Translations under genes and position numbers: made by a program | The notes under the pieces: model-generated | Databases searched by the model: none | Told to the model about the DNA's origin: nothing | What the model saw: the letters and a program-made list of their open reading frames with translations, nothing else | Origin: Hydractinia symbiolongicarpus | Lineage: Eukaryota; Cnidaria; Hydrozoa; Anthoathecata; Hydractiniidae | Direction of reading: 5' to 3' | Assembly: GCF_029227915.1 (NCBI RefSeq) | Contig: NC_079881.1 | Coordinates: 12,313,501-12,377,500 of the forward strand | DNA: 64,000 nt | Shown here: positions 10,911 to 20,931 of the stretch, piece after piece | How the letters are laid out: every line of letters begins with the position of its first letter | Numbering within the stretch: position 1 is the stretch's first letter

Positions 10911-11470
10911 ATGCTGAAAAATGAGTTTGTCAGCCCCAAACCATTCTACTCATTTGCTGCTACCTTCATGGATATTGACGATATCAACCTGGACTACCTA
11001 ACAGTATCAGATCCCATTCCTGCCAATGGGGTAAGGATCAACGGTACATTATAGGGTACCATACGCAGGACCTTGTGGTTGCCTTGAGGGTGAAAACGCC
11101 TAAAATCTGATCACCACATGGAGTGACCAGATATAATGCCAATGCTGTACCGGCAATGTCTCTTGATTTTAAAGAGTATCCCGATTGGATTGTGATGTAT
11201 CGCCGAATATGGAATAAAATCGAAGGGTTGATTTCCGAGCAATTGACAACGGGGCCCGTGAAAATGGACCGTTATGTGAACGCAAAGCTCAAATACCACA
11301 TGGATGCAATTGCCACTAAATTTTATGGTATGCCGGTACCCTATGATGAACCCTGCCAAGCCAGTGCCATCCTGGCTATTTCATCAGTGTATGTACAAGG
11401 TAAAAACTACTACCCTCAGGTACATATTACAGAATGCGATATAAGGACTTCAAAAAGGAATGGTTGCTGA
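10911..11470 (+). pseudogene. Uncharacterised Polinton protein, about 185 residues (broken)
   Basis: Starts at the ATG at 10911 ('MLKNEFVSPKPFYSFAATF'), stops in frame near 11052, then continues in a second frame through 'YHTQDLVVALRVKTPKI' with a further stop near 11110. The part 11123-11470 is open and ends at TGA 11468-11470. It is a mixed alpha/beta protein with a 'YVQGKNYYPQVHITECD' strand pair at the end. It looks like a structural or assembly protein because of its place next to other virion-type genes, but I cannot name it. Confidence 0.5.
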
Positions 11471-11486
11471 GTGAGGATTAAAAACC

Positions 11487-11524
11487 ATATATTTTATAGG
11501 TCATACAAGACCTATAAAATATAT
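11487..11524. terminator. 16-bp stem hairpin between convergent genes
   Basis: Positions 11487-11502 are an exact reverse complement of 11509-11524 with loop ATACAA. It lies between the 3' ends of the rightward 10911-11470 gene and the leftward 11536-12193 gene. A bidirectional 3'-end or terminator role is inferred. Confidence 0.6.
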
Positions 11525-11535
11525 AAAAGTAAGGC

Positions 11536-12193
11536 TTATACTTGGGCGGGGACTCTACATAGTGCTTGCATACTGTACAGATTGCAGTTTTTATAAATTT
11601 CATCTTTCCCCTCCTCCCTGCCTTTGGCAACCAACTGGGCTCTCTCCTGTTCGTTGATCGCATTCACGATCCTATTAAACCGCTGCCGCATCTGTTCCTT
11701 CAGTAGCATATGCCTTTCCTTTTCACGGCTAATCAGGCTATACTCATGGTCACTGATCACGCCGTTTTCCATTGCCTTGCTGATCAGGTCTACGATAGAG
11801 TTTAGTTTCGCCTCCGCGAGTAGCCTGATACATTCATGTTTCTTGGATTTTACACGCAGACGTTGTGAAGCGTTCCGAAGACCAGCTTGCCCTATCCCGG
11901 CCGCAATCGCGAGTCCCCCCATGGCACAGGCCAATGGGACCCCCGAACCCGAGGCCATAGGCCCAATCCCAAGCCCCGACGTAATCACACTCACGCCAAG
12001 CAGTCCATGGTCGCAGAAGCGTATTATGCATTTTAAACTTTTTGGCGAGTCTATTCCGTTACTTTATTTCATCCCGGAGATATTGTTCTATTTCCTCGAT
12101 TTTTCTGAGTCTGAAGACCTGCCCTTTATCCTGTTTGGCGTTTTGCGCAGGTGCGCTTGGCAAACTCGGATATAGTTTGCCGATATCACCCAT
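11536..12193 (-). pseudogene. Uncharacterised Polinton protein with Gly/Ala hydrophobic core (broken)
   Basis: Start ATG at 12191-12193 ('MGDIGKLYPSLPSAPAQ'), directly after the TAA of the upstream gene. An acidic/basic helix leads to an in-frame TAA near 12069. After a frameshift the open part 11536-11994 encodes a Gly/Ala/Ser-rich hydrophobic segment ('GGLAIAAGIGQAG') and a long helical tail ('LAEAKLNSIVDLISKAMENG'). About 215 residues in all. The layout suggests a membrane-active or virion-internal protein. A diverged relative of its helical tail is present at 42529-42831. Confidence 0.55.
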
Positions 12194-12865
12194 TTATTCT
12201 ATAAGGATTTGCATGGTTATACCAATGAAAGTGACATTCTTCTCATGATGAAAGACGTCAGTTAACATGAACTCTAGACGATCCGTGGAGCCTTTCAGTG
12301 GAAGGTAGACAGGACTATCAAAACTCAAGGTCAGCATATCTCCCCAGGCATTTAACTTCTTAGTAGGAAGTAGGGCCAGAATCTTCGATTATTTCCCATC
12401 CAATAAGCAGTCGTCTTCATCCAACTGCGGGCACACAAGTCTCAATTTTTGGTAAGTATCGGTTCTGTATAAGGCGTCATAGTCACCCTTCGTGTAATAC
12501 TTCTTACTAGGGTCATAAGGCAGGCCTAAAAGATCTTGCAGTGGTCGATGAATCACCACCGTGTACCGGTCACTGACACGGAGCCTACAGTATCCATTTT
12601 TTAATACAAATAGGGATATCTTACCCTCTGTCCGGCCATTTACAATAGTCGCGATATCCTCGATTTTGTACAAGCCGTTCATAATGTCGATCCGGGTCAA
12701 CCTCTGGTCAGGTCCCACTTTTCGGATTGTAATGTCGTTGTTGCTGTACAGATTCAGCCATCCGGGCCTGATACTGATGGATTTCAGGGCTATACGAGTG
12801 TCCTGTCCCAAGTAATCTTCGAATATAGTAGGTTTTTCTATATCGGTAATATAGAGTTGTTTCAT
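12188..12865 (-). pseudogene. Uncharacterised Polinton protein, beta-rich (one frameshift)
   Basis: ATG at 12863-12865. The first 158 residues are open (12389-12865) and beta-rich, with 'SIRPGWLNLYSNNDITIRK' and 'GKISLFVLKNGYCRLRV'. At about 12390 the frame shifts, and the remaining roughly 60 residues ('LSFDSPVYLPLKGSTDRLEF') run to TAA at 12188-12190. I suspect a minor capsid or vertex protein because of its beta-rich sequence and position, without proof. It starts 23 bp from the divergent gene at 12873/12889. Confidence 0.55.
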
Positions 12866-12872
12866 CTCTTTC

Positions 12873-14083
12873 TTGTTAGAAGAAGAGGATGAATATTTAC
12901 TTATACAATCCGAGAGCCAGGTACAAGTCTTGGAGCACCAGGATCTCTACGTGGGTACAGAGTCCCATACTTCCGTGGTATTTCCGGAGTTTACCAAGTA
13001 TGCTATAAAGGTTCCAACAACCTACCTCAATGACCCTGTTCAACTGGGTTGGAAAGGACAGGCGTTGGACTACTGGAATATCCAGGTTAATTTCGCCACC
13101 CATTGTGCAACGACGGCCCTAGGCATATGTGCCAAGCACATGACAGCCTCTGTAACCCTCATAAACTGGATCTTCAAATTTCATGTCTATTATCACATGC
13201 GTCGTATCTTAGCAAGAATGAAAGTACCCATGCCCTATGACGACGGCTTCGAACAGTATAAAAACCCCTACTCAACCTTCGGGTATGCACAGGTATGCAG
13301 CGAGTATGGCGCAGATAATAATAGTCTGTATAAATTCAAGACTGTCATGTCATCGCTGACGAATGGCGGATGGTGGCCCCAGGTTGATGGGGATTGGGAA
13401 AAATTCATCATGCCTACAAGTCAAGGTCTACCCTCCGAAGGGTTGACCAAGCTAAGCGAGAGTATTAGGGCTTACGTGGTCTTATTGCTAGGATCGCAGG
13501 CAGGGGCCAAAGCATTTTTAATCGGGAGCGACGCGGACAATTACACGGCCAGGCAAATTCTACTACAGAAGTTCGAGCCCATGGTACAGCGTCAGGAGAA
13601 TGTAAGTTGGGATATTACTGAATTTCAAAAAGTACTACAATATGCCCGGACCCCGGTGAACTTCGCGGTGGTGCACGGCGCATACGTGCTACCATCGGAC
13701 ATGAACCTGCGCATAGGAAAAATCGTGGGATATAACAATAACATTCTGATTGCCCCGGCAAACGCAATTATTGGTATCCAACTTGACCTAAATAACAAGC
13801 CCATTGTTGGGCATGCATATGCCACACCCCCCAAGCATACTGCCAAAACACCTGAATATATACCAACAAAGCATGAAACACATCCTATACCCCAAAGCAT
13901 ACAACGCCTCCTATACATACTCCTGATCATACTATACAGGCTATACCATCCATACCTCCAAAACATGCTACATCGCCTCATATACCAAAGCAACCACCAC
14001 AAAACCAGCATGAGGATACCAAGAATATTATGATAATAACAGGGGTCAGCCTCATCCTTGCATATCTATGGCTTAGAAAATAG
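12873..14083 (+). pseudogene. Uncharacterised Polinton protein with C-terminal membrane anchor (near-intact)
   Basis: A long open frame (12873-14033) of about 385 residues. The start is uncertain: an ATG at 12889 lies in another frame, and the open frame itself begins without a good ATG. The body is globular with 'WNIQVNFATHCATTALGICA' and 'ARTPVNFAVVHGAYVLPSDM' blocks. A Pro/His-rich linker of short repeats follows from about 13820. After one frameshift near 14010 the natural end appears: a hydrophobic anchor ('IMIITGVSLILAYLW') and Lys-stop at 14081-14083. Probably a virion surface protein, by inference from the anchor and neighbours. Confidence 0.55.
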
Positions 14084-14085
14084 AC

Positions 14086-15400
14086 CTATTTCACGTATAG
14101 CACGACAAACCCGGCAGCGGCCGCGGCTGCCATGTACAGATGCTTGGCCGCATATTTCACGATAGTTGACGCTACCCTCAGAAAGAAGGATACCACCGTA
14201 CAGATGATACCGGGTAAGGCAGCGCCTGCCTTGCCTGCCAAATATTAAAGGAAGTTCCTAAGCCTTTCAAGTTGCTTCTCCACAACGCCTTTTTCACCAC
14301 TTCCTGCTGCACCTCCTCCTGTAGCACCTACCGCCGCACCCCCTCATCCTGTAACGGCAAGTACAATGGTGGAAACCAGTAGACCGATAGCAGACACTAT
14401 GCTGGCTATAGTCAGACCCTGCTTCCAGAAAAGGGTTTTAAGTTTCTCCAGCAAAGGCATATCATCTCCGGCAATTTTCATCAACTCGGACTTAATATTC
14501 TTCAGATGCTTAAGAATCCCGGAGGAAAGCAGACCATGTCTATCCAGTGCAACCTTCCTATCCCTCTTTAATTTATCAATCTCCTTCTCAAGATCGGTGA
14601 TGTCCTGAAGCCTGCGCACCCCAGGCTTCTGCTTCTTGAGTTCTTTCAGTCTGCCCTCCTTTTTATATATTTCACTACCATATTTAATAATCTTATCCTT
14701 CACTTCCTTGATATTATTCTGCAAGGTTTCAATTTCGAGTTTCAATCCCCCTATATCAATATCCTCCTCATGGTCGATGCCGGTGAACGAGGTATCTATA
14801 TAACCCTCTAAATCATGCGCAAAATTTTGAATACCGTCAATTGTGAAACTGAATTATCTCACCACCCATCAAAGGGGCCTTCTCTTCATCCTTATTCACA
14901 AGGACATTAACATCCCGGATGAGATTCTGGGCCTCTGCCCTACTACCTTTGTTGGGTGTTTGGTATTTATCGAAACCTATCGCTTTCATACGCTTACTGC
15001 CCAACCTACCCCAGAGCTGTTTAATAGTTGGAAAGGTACCGTTCTCCAACGTGAGTACTTTTTCCGGTAAGGTTTCTTCCCCCCTCACAACCTTTTTAAT
15101 AATAAGTTCGTCATTCTCCCCAATTTTAAACATATCCCTATGTATCGCATTAGGCCCATCATCCAGATTAGCCATAAGATATGAGTAAAGATCATTAACC
15201 TTTGAACTAAGAAGATCGGCCCTGGTCTCCTCCGTACTCAACCCCGATCGCCTACGCGCACCTCCCTGCTGCTGTCCCGGAGTTGAGGTGCCGGATGCTC
15301 CGGGGAGTTGCGTCGATTGTTGTGTATCTTCCTAATCACCTTTATCGTCCCTACCGATGTCCTTCTCATGTGTAAAATCATATCCCGGGTTATCAGCCAT
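14086..15400 (-). pseudogene. Long coiled-coil membrane protein of the Polinton (broken)
   Basis: ATG at 15398-15400 ('MADNPGYDFTHEKDIG'), in-frame TAG soon after, then open 14837-15241, a frameshift near 14840, open 14344-14745, another stop at 14344, and recognisable sequence to TAG at 14086-14088. Order: Gln/Gly/Pro-rich N-terminus, globular part, coiled coil ('LKLEIETLQNNIKEVKDKII' and on), hydrophobic segment ('IASIVSAIGLLVSTIVLAVTG'), Gly/Ala linker, a second hydrophobic part and an Ala-rich C-terminus. About 430 residues. The continuity across breaks suggests one ancestral gene rather than two. Role unknown, perhaps in the virion or entry apparatus. Confidence 0.5.
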
Positions 15401-15434
15401 TTATTACAACATTTTCCTCTATATATAATAAACA
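15401..15434. promoter_or_regulatory. Divergent promoter between two virion-type genes
   Basis: Only 34 bp separate the two start codons; the spacer holds 'ctatatataataaaca', the element's recurring TATA-like box, oriented towards the capsid gene. Confidence 0.5.
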
Positions 15435-16616
15435 ATGAACATATACGGAAGTCTGGTGGACCCCTATGCAGAGAACAAGCAGCTCCTGGGCATGAAAAGA
15501 CGTCGGCAACGTGTCCAGATCTCGCGTACACCCTCAATCATGTGTACGTCGAAGAACGACGTCATTATCCCTGGTTGTCTAAAACTCCTATTTGATCTGG
15601 GGATAACAGGAACAAACGCAACGCGTACCATCGTCAGCAATATAGGCAAAAGTCTGGTAAAAAACCTACGTATTACCATGAACGGCAAAGAGATTCAGAA
15701 CATATCGGATTAAAATATCCTGGCAGTCTATAGGGATCTCTGGCTGCCGAAATTCGATGGGGACAACAATCTTATTTTGCAGGGCATCAATCCAAACGAC
15801 GGAACCATCAGAGCCCTGCAGGTAAGTGCTAGCGGCCACGTGGGGGCTGATGAAGAAAAGGCCATCGTTGCGGCCTATGGGAACACGTTTCCCATCCCTC
15901 TAGGCAAAATATTTGAATTGACCCGGGATTTCCCATTCTACCCGGCGGATTTATATGACCGCCTCCACTTCATCATAAATGTCGCGCCCTACGGTGACGT
16001 GATTAAAGATGGAGGAACGGCAGCCTCGAGGAGCACAGCAACCAAGGCGGCCGATTCTGCCTACAAGATCACTAATATTAGGCTGGAGTTCGACAAGATT
16101 ACCCATGAAGTTCTGGCAAGTGCCATGATGTCACGGTTGAGATTGCCAATGCCCTATAAACGCATCCTGAGGATGAAGGTTATGAATATAAAAATAAACG
16201 ACACTTCATACAATTTACAGATTGAGGCTCCTCCCAAGTCCTTCAAGGGTGTGCTGCTTTTGTTTACAGACCCCGGAAAATTTAGGGCTTACGCAGTCGT
16301 TAATGAGGTGTTCTACAATCCAAACATTAAGAAAATCAGCGTCATCGTTGAGGGTGAGCCCAATAAATTATATTTGCATGCCATTCTTCCAAAGGATCAT
16401 TTGGAGCAGATCGTCAACATCTTCGGCTCACACGACTCAAGCGTCAGAATTGGGCAATTCTTCAACGAAAGGTATGCGTTGTTTATCGATTTCAGGACTT
16501 CCCCTGACGGAGTTTTGCATGGTAGCGGGAGGCCCCTGCAAAGGCTGAGTGATGGCATAACCCTGCATATCACAAAGAAAGAAGATGGAACTGGAGATTT
16601 TAGGTGTTACGTGTAA
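15435..16616 (+). pseudogene. Putative major capsid protein (one in-frame stop)
   Basis: ATG at 15435 after a TATA-like box. One frame runs to TAA at 16614-16616, about 393 residues, interrupted only by TAA at 15711-15713. A basic N-terminus ('LGMKRRRQRVQI') is followed by alternating beta strands and loops that fit a double jelly-roll capsid protein of the Polinton/adintovirus lineage. Positional support is good: it heads a rightward cluster with integrase and faces the coiled-coil virion-type gene. The capsid call is an inference from strand pattern, size and context; a structure prediction would decide. Otherwise the best preserved structural gene of the element. Confidence 0.6.
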
Positions 16617-16688
16617 CCTGTTACAGGATGCGCAAATGAATATCTTGGATGGCAGATTGGACCGTGTGGAGTATTAAAATAAAGAGAC

Positions 16689-17043
16689 ATGGCTACTATA
16701 GCCGTCATCATCGCGGGCGCCGCAATAAACGCCCTAGCATTCAGCGGAACAAATTTTCTATTTAGCAAACTTGCAGGACACGGTGAGGCGGAACGGAAAA
16801 GACATCAGGAAACGGCAGGCTAAATTGGACTGGTTCAACGAACAAAGAGAGATGCAAGTAAAGGCGAGCAAGAGCCTTCAGGAGCTGGATGATAGTATCT
16901 ATCAATTCTACATCAATTCGGATAAAAAAGCACCGCAATTGAAGGATTTCTACGTACCTTCCAAACAACAACAAGATGGTGAGTTAACGTTCGTTCTTGG
17001 CTCGTTGTCCCTGCTAGGGTTCGTGGCTTATAAATACCTATAG
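16689..17043 (+). pseudogene. Small two-TM coiled-coil protein (frameshift)
   Basis: ATG at 16689 preceded by 'tattaaaataaagagac', a variant of the TATA-like start box. A hydrophobic Ala/Ile N-terminus ('ATIAVIIAGAAINALAF') is followed by a frameshift near 16790, a charged helix and a C-terminal hydrophobic segment ('FVLGSLSLLGFVAYKYL') ending at TAG 17041-17043. About 118 residues. Lies 26 bp before the integrase start. Function unknown. Confidence 0.5.
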
Positions 17044-17069
17044 AAACGTTTTTCTGACATATAATAAGC

Positions 17070-18014
17070 ATGTCAGAAAAATCATCACATATTGTTACAG
17101 ATGAGGAGGCGGAAAAGCTTGGCAATATCTACTATACCACAGAACATCTGTGGACCGGCCACAAAGCTATCGGGTTACTCGCGAAGGAGAGCAGTCTCTC
17201 CAAAAAGAAGGTTACTTATTGGCTATTAAGGCAGCTCCTATGGTTGAGACATATCAAGGGTCCAAAGCGTATAGACTACCCCCATTTTACCATTACAACA
17301 CCGAATGAAATGCACCAACTCAATCTGTTGTACATGCCACATGACAAACTATATGGTAATACGTACAAGTACATTCTGACAGGCATTGACGTTGCCTCAA
17401 GATTTAAGGTAGCGAGACCCATGCGCACAAAGAAAGCCACTGAGGTAGCGGATATGCTCAAAGATATTTACAAAGCCGGACCTTTACGATACCTCAAAAC
17501 CTTCCAATGTGATAACGACAGCGAATTCAAATCTGACGTAACCAAGCTATTTGAGGGTAAAGGGGTGGAGATTAAACGGGCTACTACCAAATATCACCAC
17601 ACGTTTACGGCTTTCGTGGAAAACTATAATAGGCTCCTTGCGGAAAGGCTCTTTAAGCCTCAAGATGCCCAGGAGCTGGCTTCCGATGAGACTAGTAGCA
17701 CATGGGTCCGTCAAAAGCCTTAATAATACCAAGACTGCCATGATAAACATGAAATCAAACAAGGCCATCAAGCTCGAAGAAGTACTCGCATAAGGTGAAG
17801 AATATCCCGGGGAAAAGCCTCTGCCCGAGGATGGCCTCTACCTCTATCTTCTACAGCCCGGAGAGGAGCATGATGACTCGAAAAGACGCGCAACCGATGC
17901 TTTCTGGAGTAGGAAAATGTATAGACTGGATCGTATGGTAGCAGGTAGTCGGAAGAACTCATGCTTATTCCCCAGGACGTTCAGGTACCTCCGGAGCATG
18001 TGAAGCATTGGTAG
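17070..18014 (+). pseudogene. Retroviral-type (rve) integrase of the Polinton (frameshifted)
   Basis: Joins the element's ends to host DNA. ATG at 17070 after 'catataataag'. The core has all three catalytic acidic residues in order: Asp in 'LTGIDVASRFKVARPM', Asp in 'FQCDNDSEFKSD', Glu in 'FVENYNRLLAERLF', with spacing right for D,D-35-E. An N-terminal helical region without an obvious HHCC zinc finger precedes it. From about 17700 the C-terminal domain continues in other frames ('LPEDGLYLYLLQPGEE', then 'LIPQDVQVPPEHV') to TAG at 18012-18014. Expected length about 315 residues. The catalytic part 17070-17723 is open; the C-terminal DNA-binding part is broken. Confidence 0.85.
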
Positions 18015-18033
18015 ACCCCCTCAATTTTACCTA

Positions 18034-18067
18034 TAATTTTAACTACCCGCATGAGTAGTTAAAATTA
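18034..18067. terminator. 13-bp stem hairpin between convergent genes
   Basis: Positions 18034-18046 are an exact reverse complement of 18055-18067 with an 8-nt loop. It lies between the 3' ends of the integrase gene and the leftward MSV199-like gene, the same placement as the hairpin at 11487. Confidence 0.6.
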
Positions 18068-18069
18068 GT

Positions 18070-18891
18070 GTATACTTATGACATATCAATGTCAAACATT
18101 CCCTCGAATAGATTACGCGTATCACCATCAGGTAGCGTGAATTGGTTTATGTAACAATTCTCGGTACCTAGGGCATCGTCCCTGAATCGGCACCAGGCAT
18201 GTACGGCATTCGGATCGTCGCATTCCGGTTTCCTTACATTCATCTCGGGGTACATTGCCTTTGAGGTGCTTATTCTTGCAACGAGTTGCCTACGCTGGCA
18301 TCGGATCATATAGTACCTATGCATACCTTTTTTCCATGCTCGTGGGGGTTGTTTTATCAACGACACATAGCACTGTATCATATTGATATCGGTGCGGAAC
18401 ATGCCTATGCCGTAGTTCCGAGTTTTCTTGTTTAAGGGCACTAAGTTTTTCATCCCTCATCCCCGAGTACCAGGAGTTGGTTGTCCCTGTCCTCAATTTC
18501 ATCGCCGAGTATGGCCAATGCCCCATCCCTGTCCTCTAGTGCTTGACGCTGTTCTTTAATTACATCCTGTAATCTTTTGACGCCCGCCCTGGCCAGACAT
18601 CTGATGACCCTTACGGCCTTTGGTTTTCGGGAACGACGAACAATCTCCAATGCGTCGTCCAATGTCACAAAAGCGTCATACCTATTTTGGTCTCCCTTTA
18701 GTGGTTGGTTACTAACCTATCCTATCTCATGGCGCAAAAGGGTGGAAATATCCCGATAGGACTCCGCAATCTTTTCGATGCCCAGGAAACGTCCCAGATC
18801 TGCCGTTTTTAAATAGGGGCTGATCTTGGTTGTTGGATAGTGTCTCAATGGCTCCTGCGTTATATCAACGTAAGCCAGAAGTTTCCAACAT
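18070..18891 (-). pseudogene. MSV199/BRO-like viral protein (broken)
   Basis: The frame upstream of 18668 reads 'ISPYLKTADLGRFLGI' and, after an in-frame TAG near 18720, continues into 'LDDALEIVRRSRKPKA', a pattern typical of MSV199/KilA-N/BRO-type proteins of large DNA viruses. A coiled coil ('DRDGALAILGDEIEDRDNQ') follows. After frameshifts near 18455 comes a C-terminal domain with 'HRYYMIRCQRRQ' and a 'CDDPNAVHAWCRFRDD' block, as in DUF3627-type tails. It ends at 18076. Such proteins are thought to bind nucleic acid; their role in Polintons is unclear. The exact start is uncertain (ATG at 18889-18891 is in another frame). Confidence 0.6.
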
Positions 18892-18908
18892 GCTCACTCA
18901 AGGATTTT

Positions 18909-19690
18909 TTATGCTCTAGGTTGTTCCAATCTCACATACAAGCATGCATGCTTGGATTTTTTCAATTCGGCCTTGATATCATCCCAGTTGGGGATCATAT
19001 TGGTTTCCTCGTCTATCATTTTCATATCCGACCGCTCATGAGGAAACCAGAGGAAGAGCTGTTTCCTTTGACGAGGAATGTTCTTGGGAATGGTCGTATA
19101 TGACTGTGTGAGTATCTACAAACCATGCCTACGATGCCTACCTGAAATAGACAATTCAAGCAAGGGCTGCCTTTTTTTATCTACGCTCTCGTTGGCTATT
19201 ACGTCTTCCACGACGAAAAGACTCTCCTCACCCGCCAATAATGAGGACAGTTTCGCTACCCAATCAAACAGCTCATTTCCTGGGTCTATCAAGAACACGT
19301 ATTTGTCGCGCCAGAGCGAGGCTCTTTCAAGATAGGTACTTTTCCACTGAGCCCGCTGTAATGCCTTGGTGACCTCAGCGAGCGTGGGAGAATTAAATGT
19401 CTCCTGATATCTGAATCGTACCTTGCTATGTACGTGCCTCTCGAAATTTTGCCAGGTATATCCTTCGGAAAATTCGGCCTGAATATGGTTCTGGAGTATA
19501 TTTATTAACTCATGTACTGGTTGCATATAGATACGACGTCTAGTGTGACCTTTGAAATCCTCCTAAAATCAAGCCATGGAATGCATGTTTTTGTTAGTTG
19601 ACCCCCTTTGCCTGCCTTGAACTGGTTCAAGGGGAGGGATTTTGAACAGCCGGAACATTTTTTGGCCTCTTCCATATTTCTATATCCCAT
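18909..19690 (-). pseudogene. FtsK/HerA-type packaging ATPase, fused to a zinc-ribbon head, P-loop missing
   Basis: C-terminal half: Walker B strand 'ESLFVVEDVIAN', then 'ELSISGRHRRHGL', an in-frame TAG at 19116-19118 where a Trp is usual, then sensor-type 'ILTQSYTTIPKN' and a tail ending at TAA 18909-18911. This is the genome-packaging ATPase signature of Polintons and related viruses. Upstream I see no GxxxxGK[ST] P-loop. Instead 19505-19690 encodes a C-x2-C...C zinc-ribbon ('KCSGCSKSLPLNQFKAGKG'), and after a frameshift comes an 'AEFSEGYTWQNFERH' block like the head of viral HNH-nuclease proteins. The gene is thus chimeric or rearranged as well as interrupted. Confidence 0.7.
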
Positions 19691-19717
19691 TGAGATATAG
19701 AAATAATATCATGCGGT

Positions 19718-19977
19718 CTAGTTTGGGGCTATTAACGATTTCTTGTACCACCCTTGTTTTATCGCGTATTCGTCAAGCAGTATCGCTGTACTCCTATAAC
19801 CAGCTAGCTTCAAACCATCCTCCATATCCATCTTAGCACCTGGCCTGGGAACCCCCAGCGCCTTTTTCTACCAATGGCTATCAGTATCGTGTATGAAACG
19901 ATCCTGACAGACTCCCACAGGGCGTCAATAATCATGGTTTCCTTTGGACCCATATTTTCATCATGCTTGCTTGTCAT
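19718..19977 (-). pseudogene. Small uncharacterised Polinton gene (frameshift)
   Basis: ATG at 19975-19977 ('MTSKHDENMGPKETMIID'). After about 36 residues the frame shifts, and coding-like sequence ('LLDEYAIKQGWYKKSLIAP') continues to TAG at 19718-19720. About 85 residues, no recognised domain. It lies between the ATPase and the membrane-protein genes. Confidence 0.4.
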
Positions 19978-20004
19978 TTATTAATTATTACTTTTTAGCA
20001 AAAT

Positions 20005-20343
20005 TCATTGCATATTAGGGATGTCCTGAAGCTGGGTTTTGCTCTGTTGGGGATCTGGTGCGGGGTTTTGGGGTTTGTTTTTACCCCTTTTAAACATATA
20101 CCAGACGCCTACTCCTATAACAAACACGGCTATCGTTCCGACTCCATAGATGTAGACACAGTCCATCGACCGTACGGTACTGGCCCCAGAAGAGGCTTTG
20201 ACTGCAGGCTCTACAGTAGCCTCTTCTTGCTTCATTTCTTCCTTCCTCTTCTCCATAAGTGCCGCAAACTTGTGCCCCTGCGCAACCCTCCCGGATGCTT
20301 CGGTGGCTTTGTAATTCCTCTCTATTCTTTCTGTTCTTCTTCA
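20005..20343 (-). pseudogene. Single-pass membrane protein of the Polinton (frameshift near start)
   Basis: A likely ATG near 20340 begins a Glu/Lys-rich head that shifts frame within the first ten codons. The open part 20005-20256 has an acidic/basic N-terminus, one clear membrane helix ('VGTIAVFVIGVGVWYMF') and a Lys/Pro/Gln-rich tail. A similarly built protein lies in the second Polinton at 39320-39556. Role unknown, probably virion membrane or host-membrane associated. Confidence 0.5.
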
Positions 20344-20353
20344 CTCATTTATC

Positions 20354-20913
20354 TTAAAGCACTGTCTCATCCACCGCCTCCTTCACCACCTCCTCCTGTT
20401 TTTTTTTGCTTATATGCTTCGCTGTATGGCCTGCCACCAGCAGCAGGACTAAGCACCTACCGATGGTGCAGTATACGAGGATACCAAGGTCCGTCATGGA
20501 GTCCCGGATTATGGGATCTTCCTCTATATCTCGACGTAATTCATCTACATTGCCGATGTCGACAAGATTTCCCATCAAATTTACATACAGGCTAATCACG
20601 TGAGTAGTCAACGCTTTTGCAGTCTTCTCTCCCTTTTCGTGGAGTTCTCGCTGTACATACTCGGTATGGACTTTGTCGATGGCCTCCTCTGGGGCCTTGT
20701 CAACAAACCTTTCTGTGCACTTCTTCTGTAGGAGATGTCCCTTGCCTCTTTCAGCACCTGACGCTTATCGATTGGTTTCTCTATCTGCTCATAGGTTTTG
20801 TCAAAGACTTGTGCAACATCAGACATCCTTTTTATTATACGTCGATAACGAAAAAGTATATAAGCCATCATGGCATATGGTAGGAGTATAGCGATTAGTA
20901 GGCATATGTCCAT
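20354..20913 (-). pseudogene. Two-TM protein of the Polinton (one frameshift)
   Basis: ATG at 20911-20913. Order: N-terminal membrane helix ('ICLLIAILLPYAMMAYILF'), basic patch, charged helix, and a frameshift near 20720. The remainder, ending at 20354, carries a second hydrophobic stretch ('LGILVYCTIGRCLVLLLVAG') and a Lys/Glu tail. In-frame coding signal across the shift argues for one gene of about 185 residues. It begins 19 bp before polB ends. Confidence 0.5.
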
Positions 20914-20931
20914 TTTATTCCCCCGTAGACG

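Noticed and set aside
13625-14011. 128-codon minus-strand frame
   Set aside because: Antisense of the 12873-14083 gene's Pro/His-rich linker.
20008-20595. 195-codon plus-strand frame opposite the membrane-protein genes
   Set aside because: Antisense shadow of the leftward Polinton genes.
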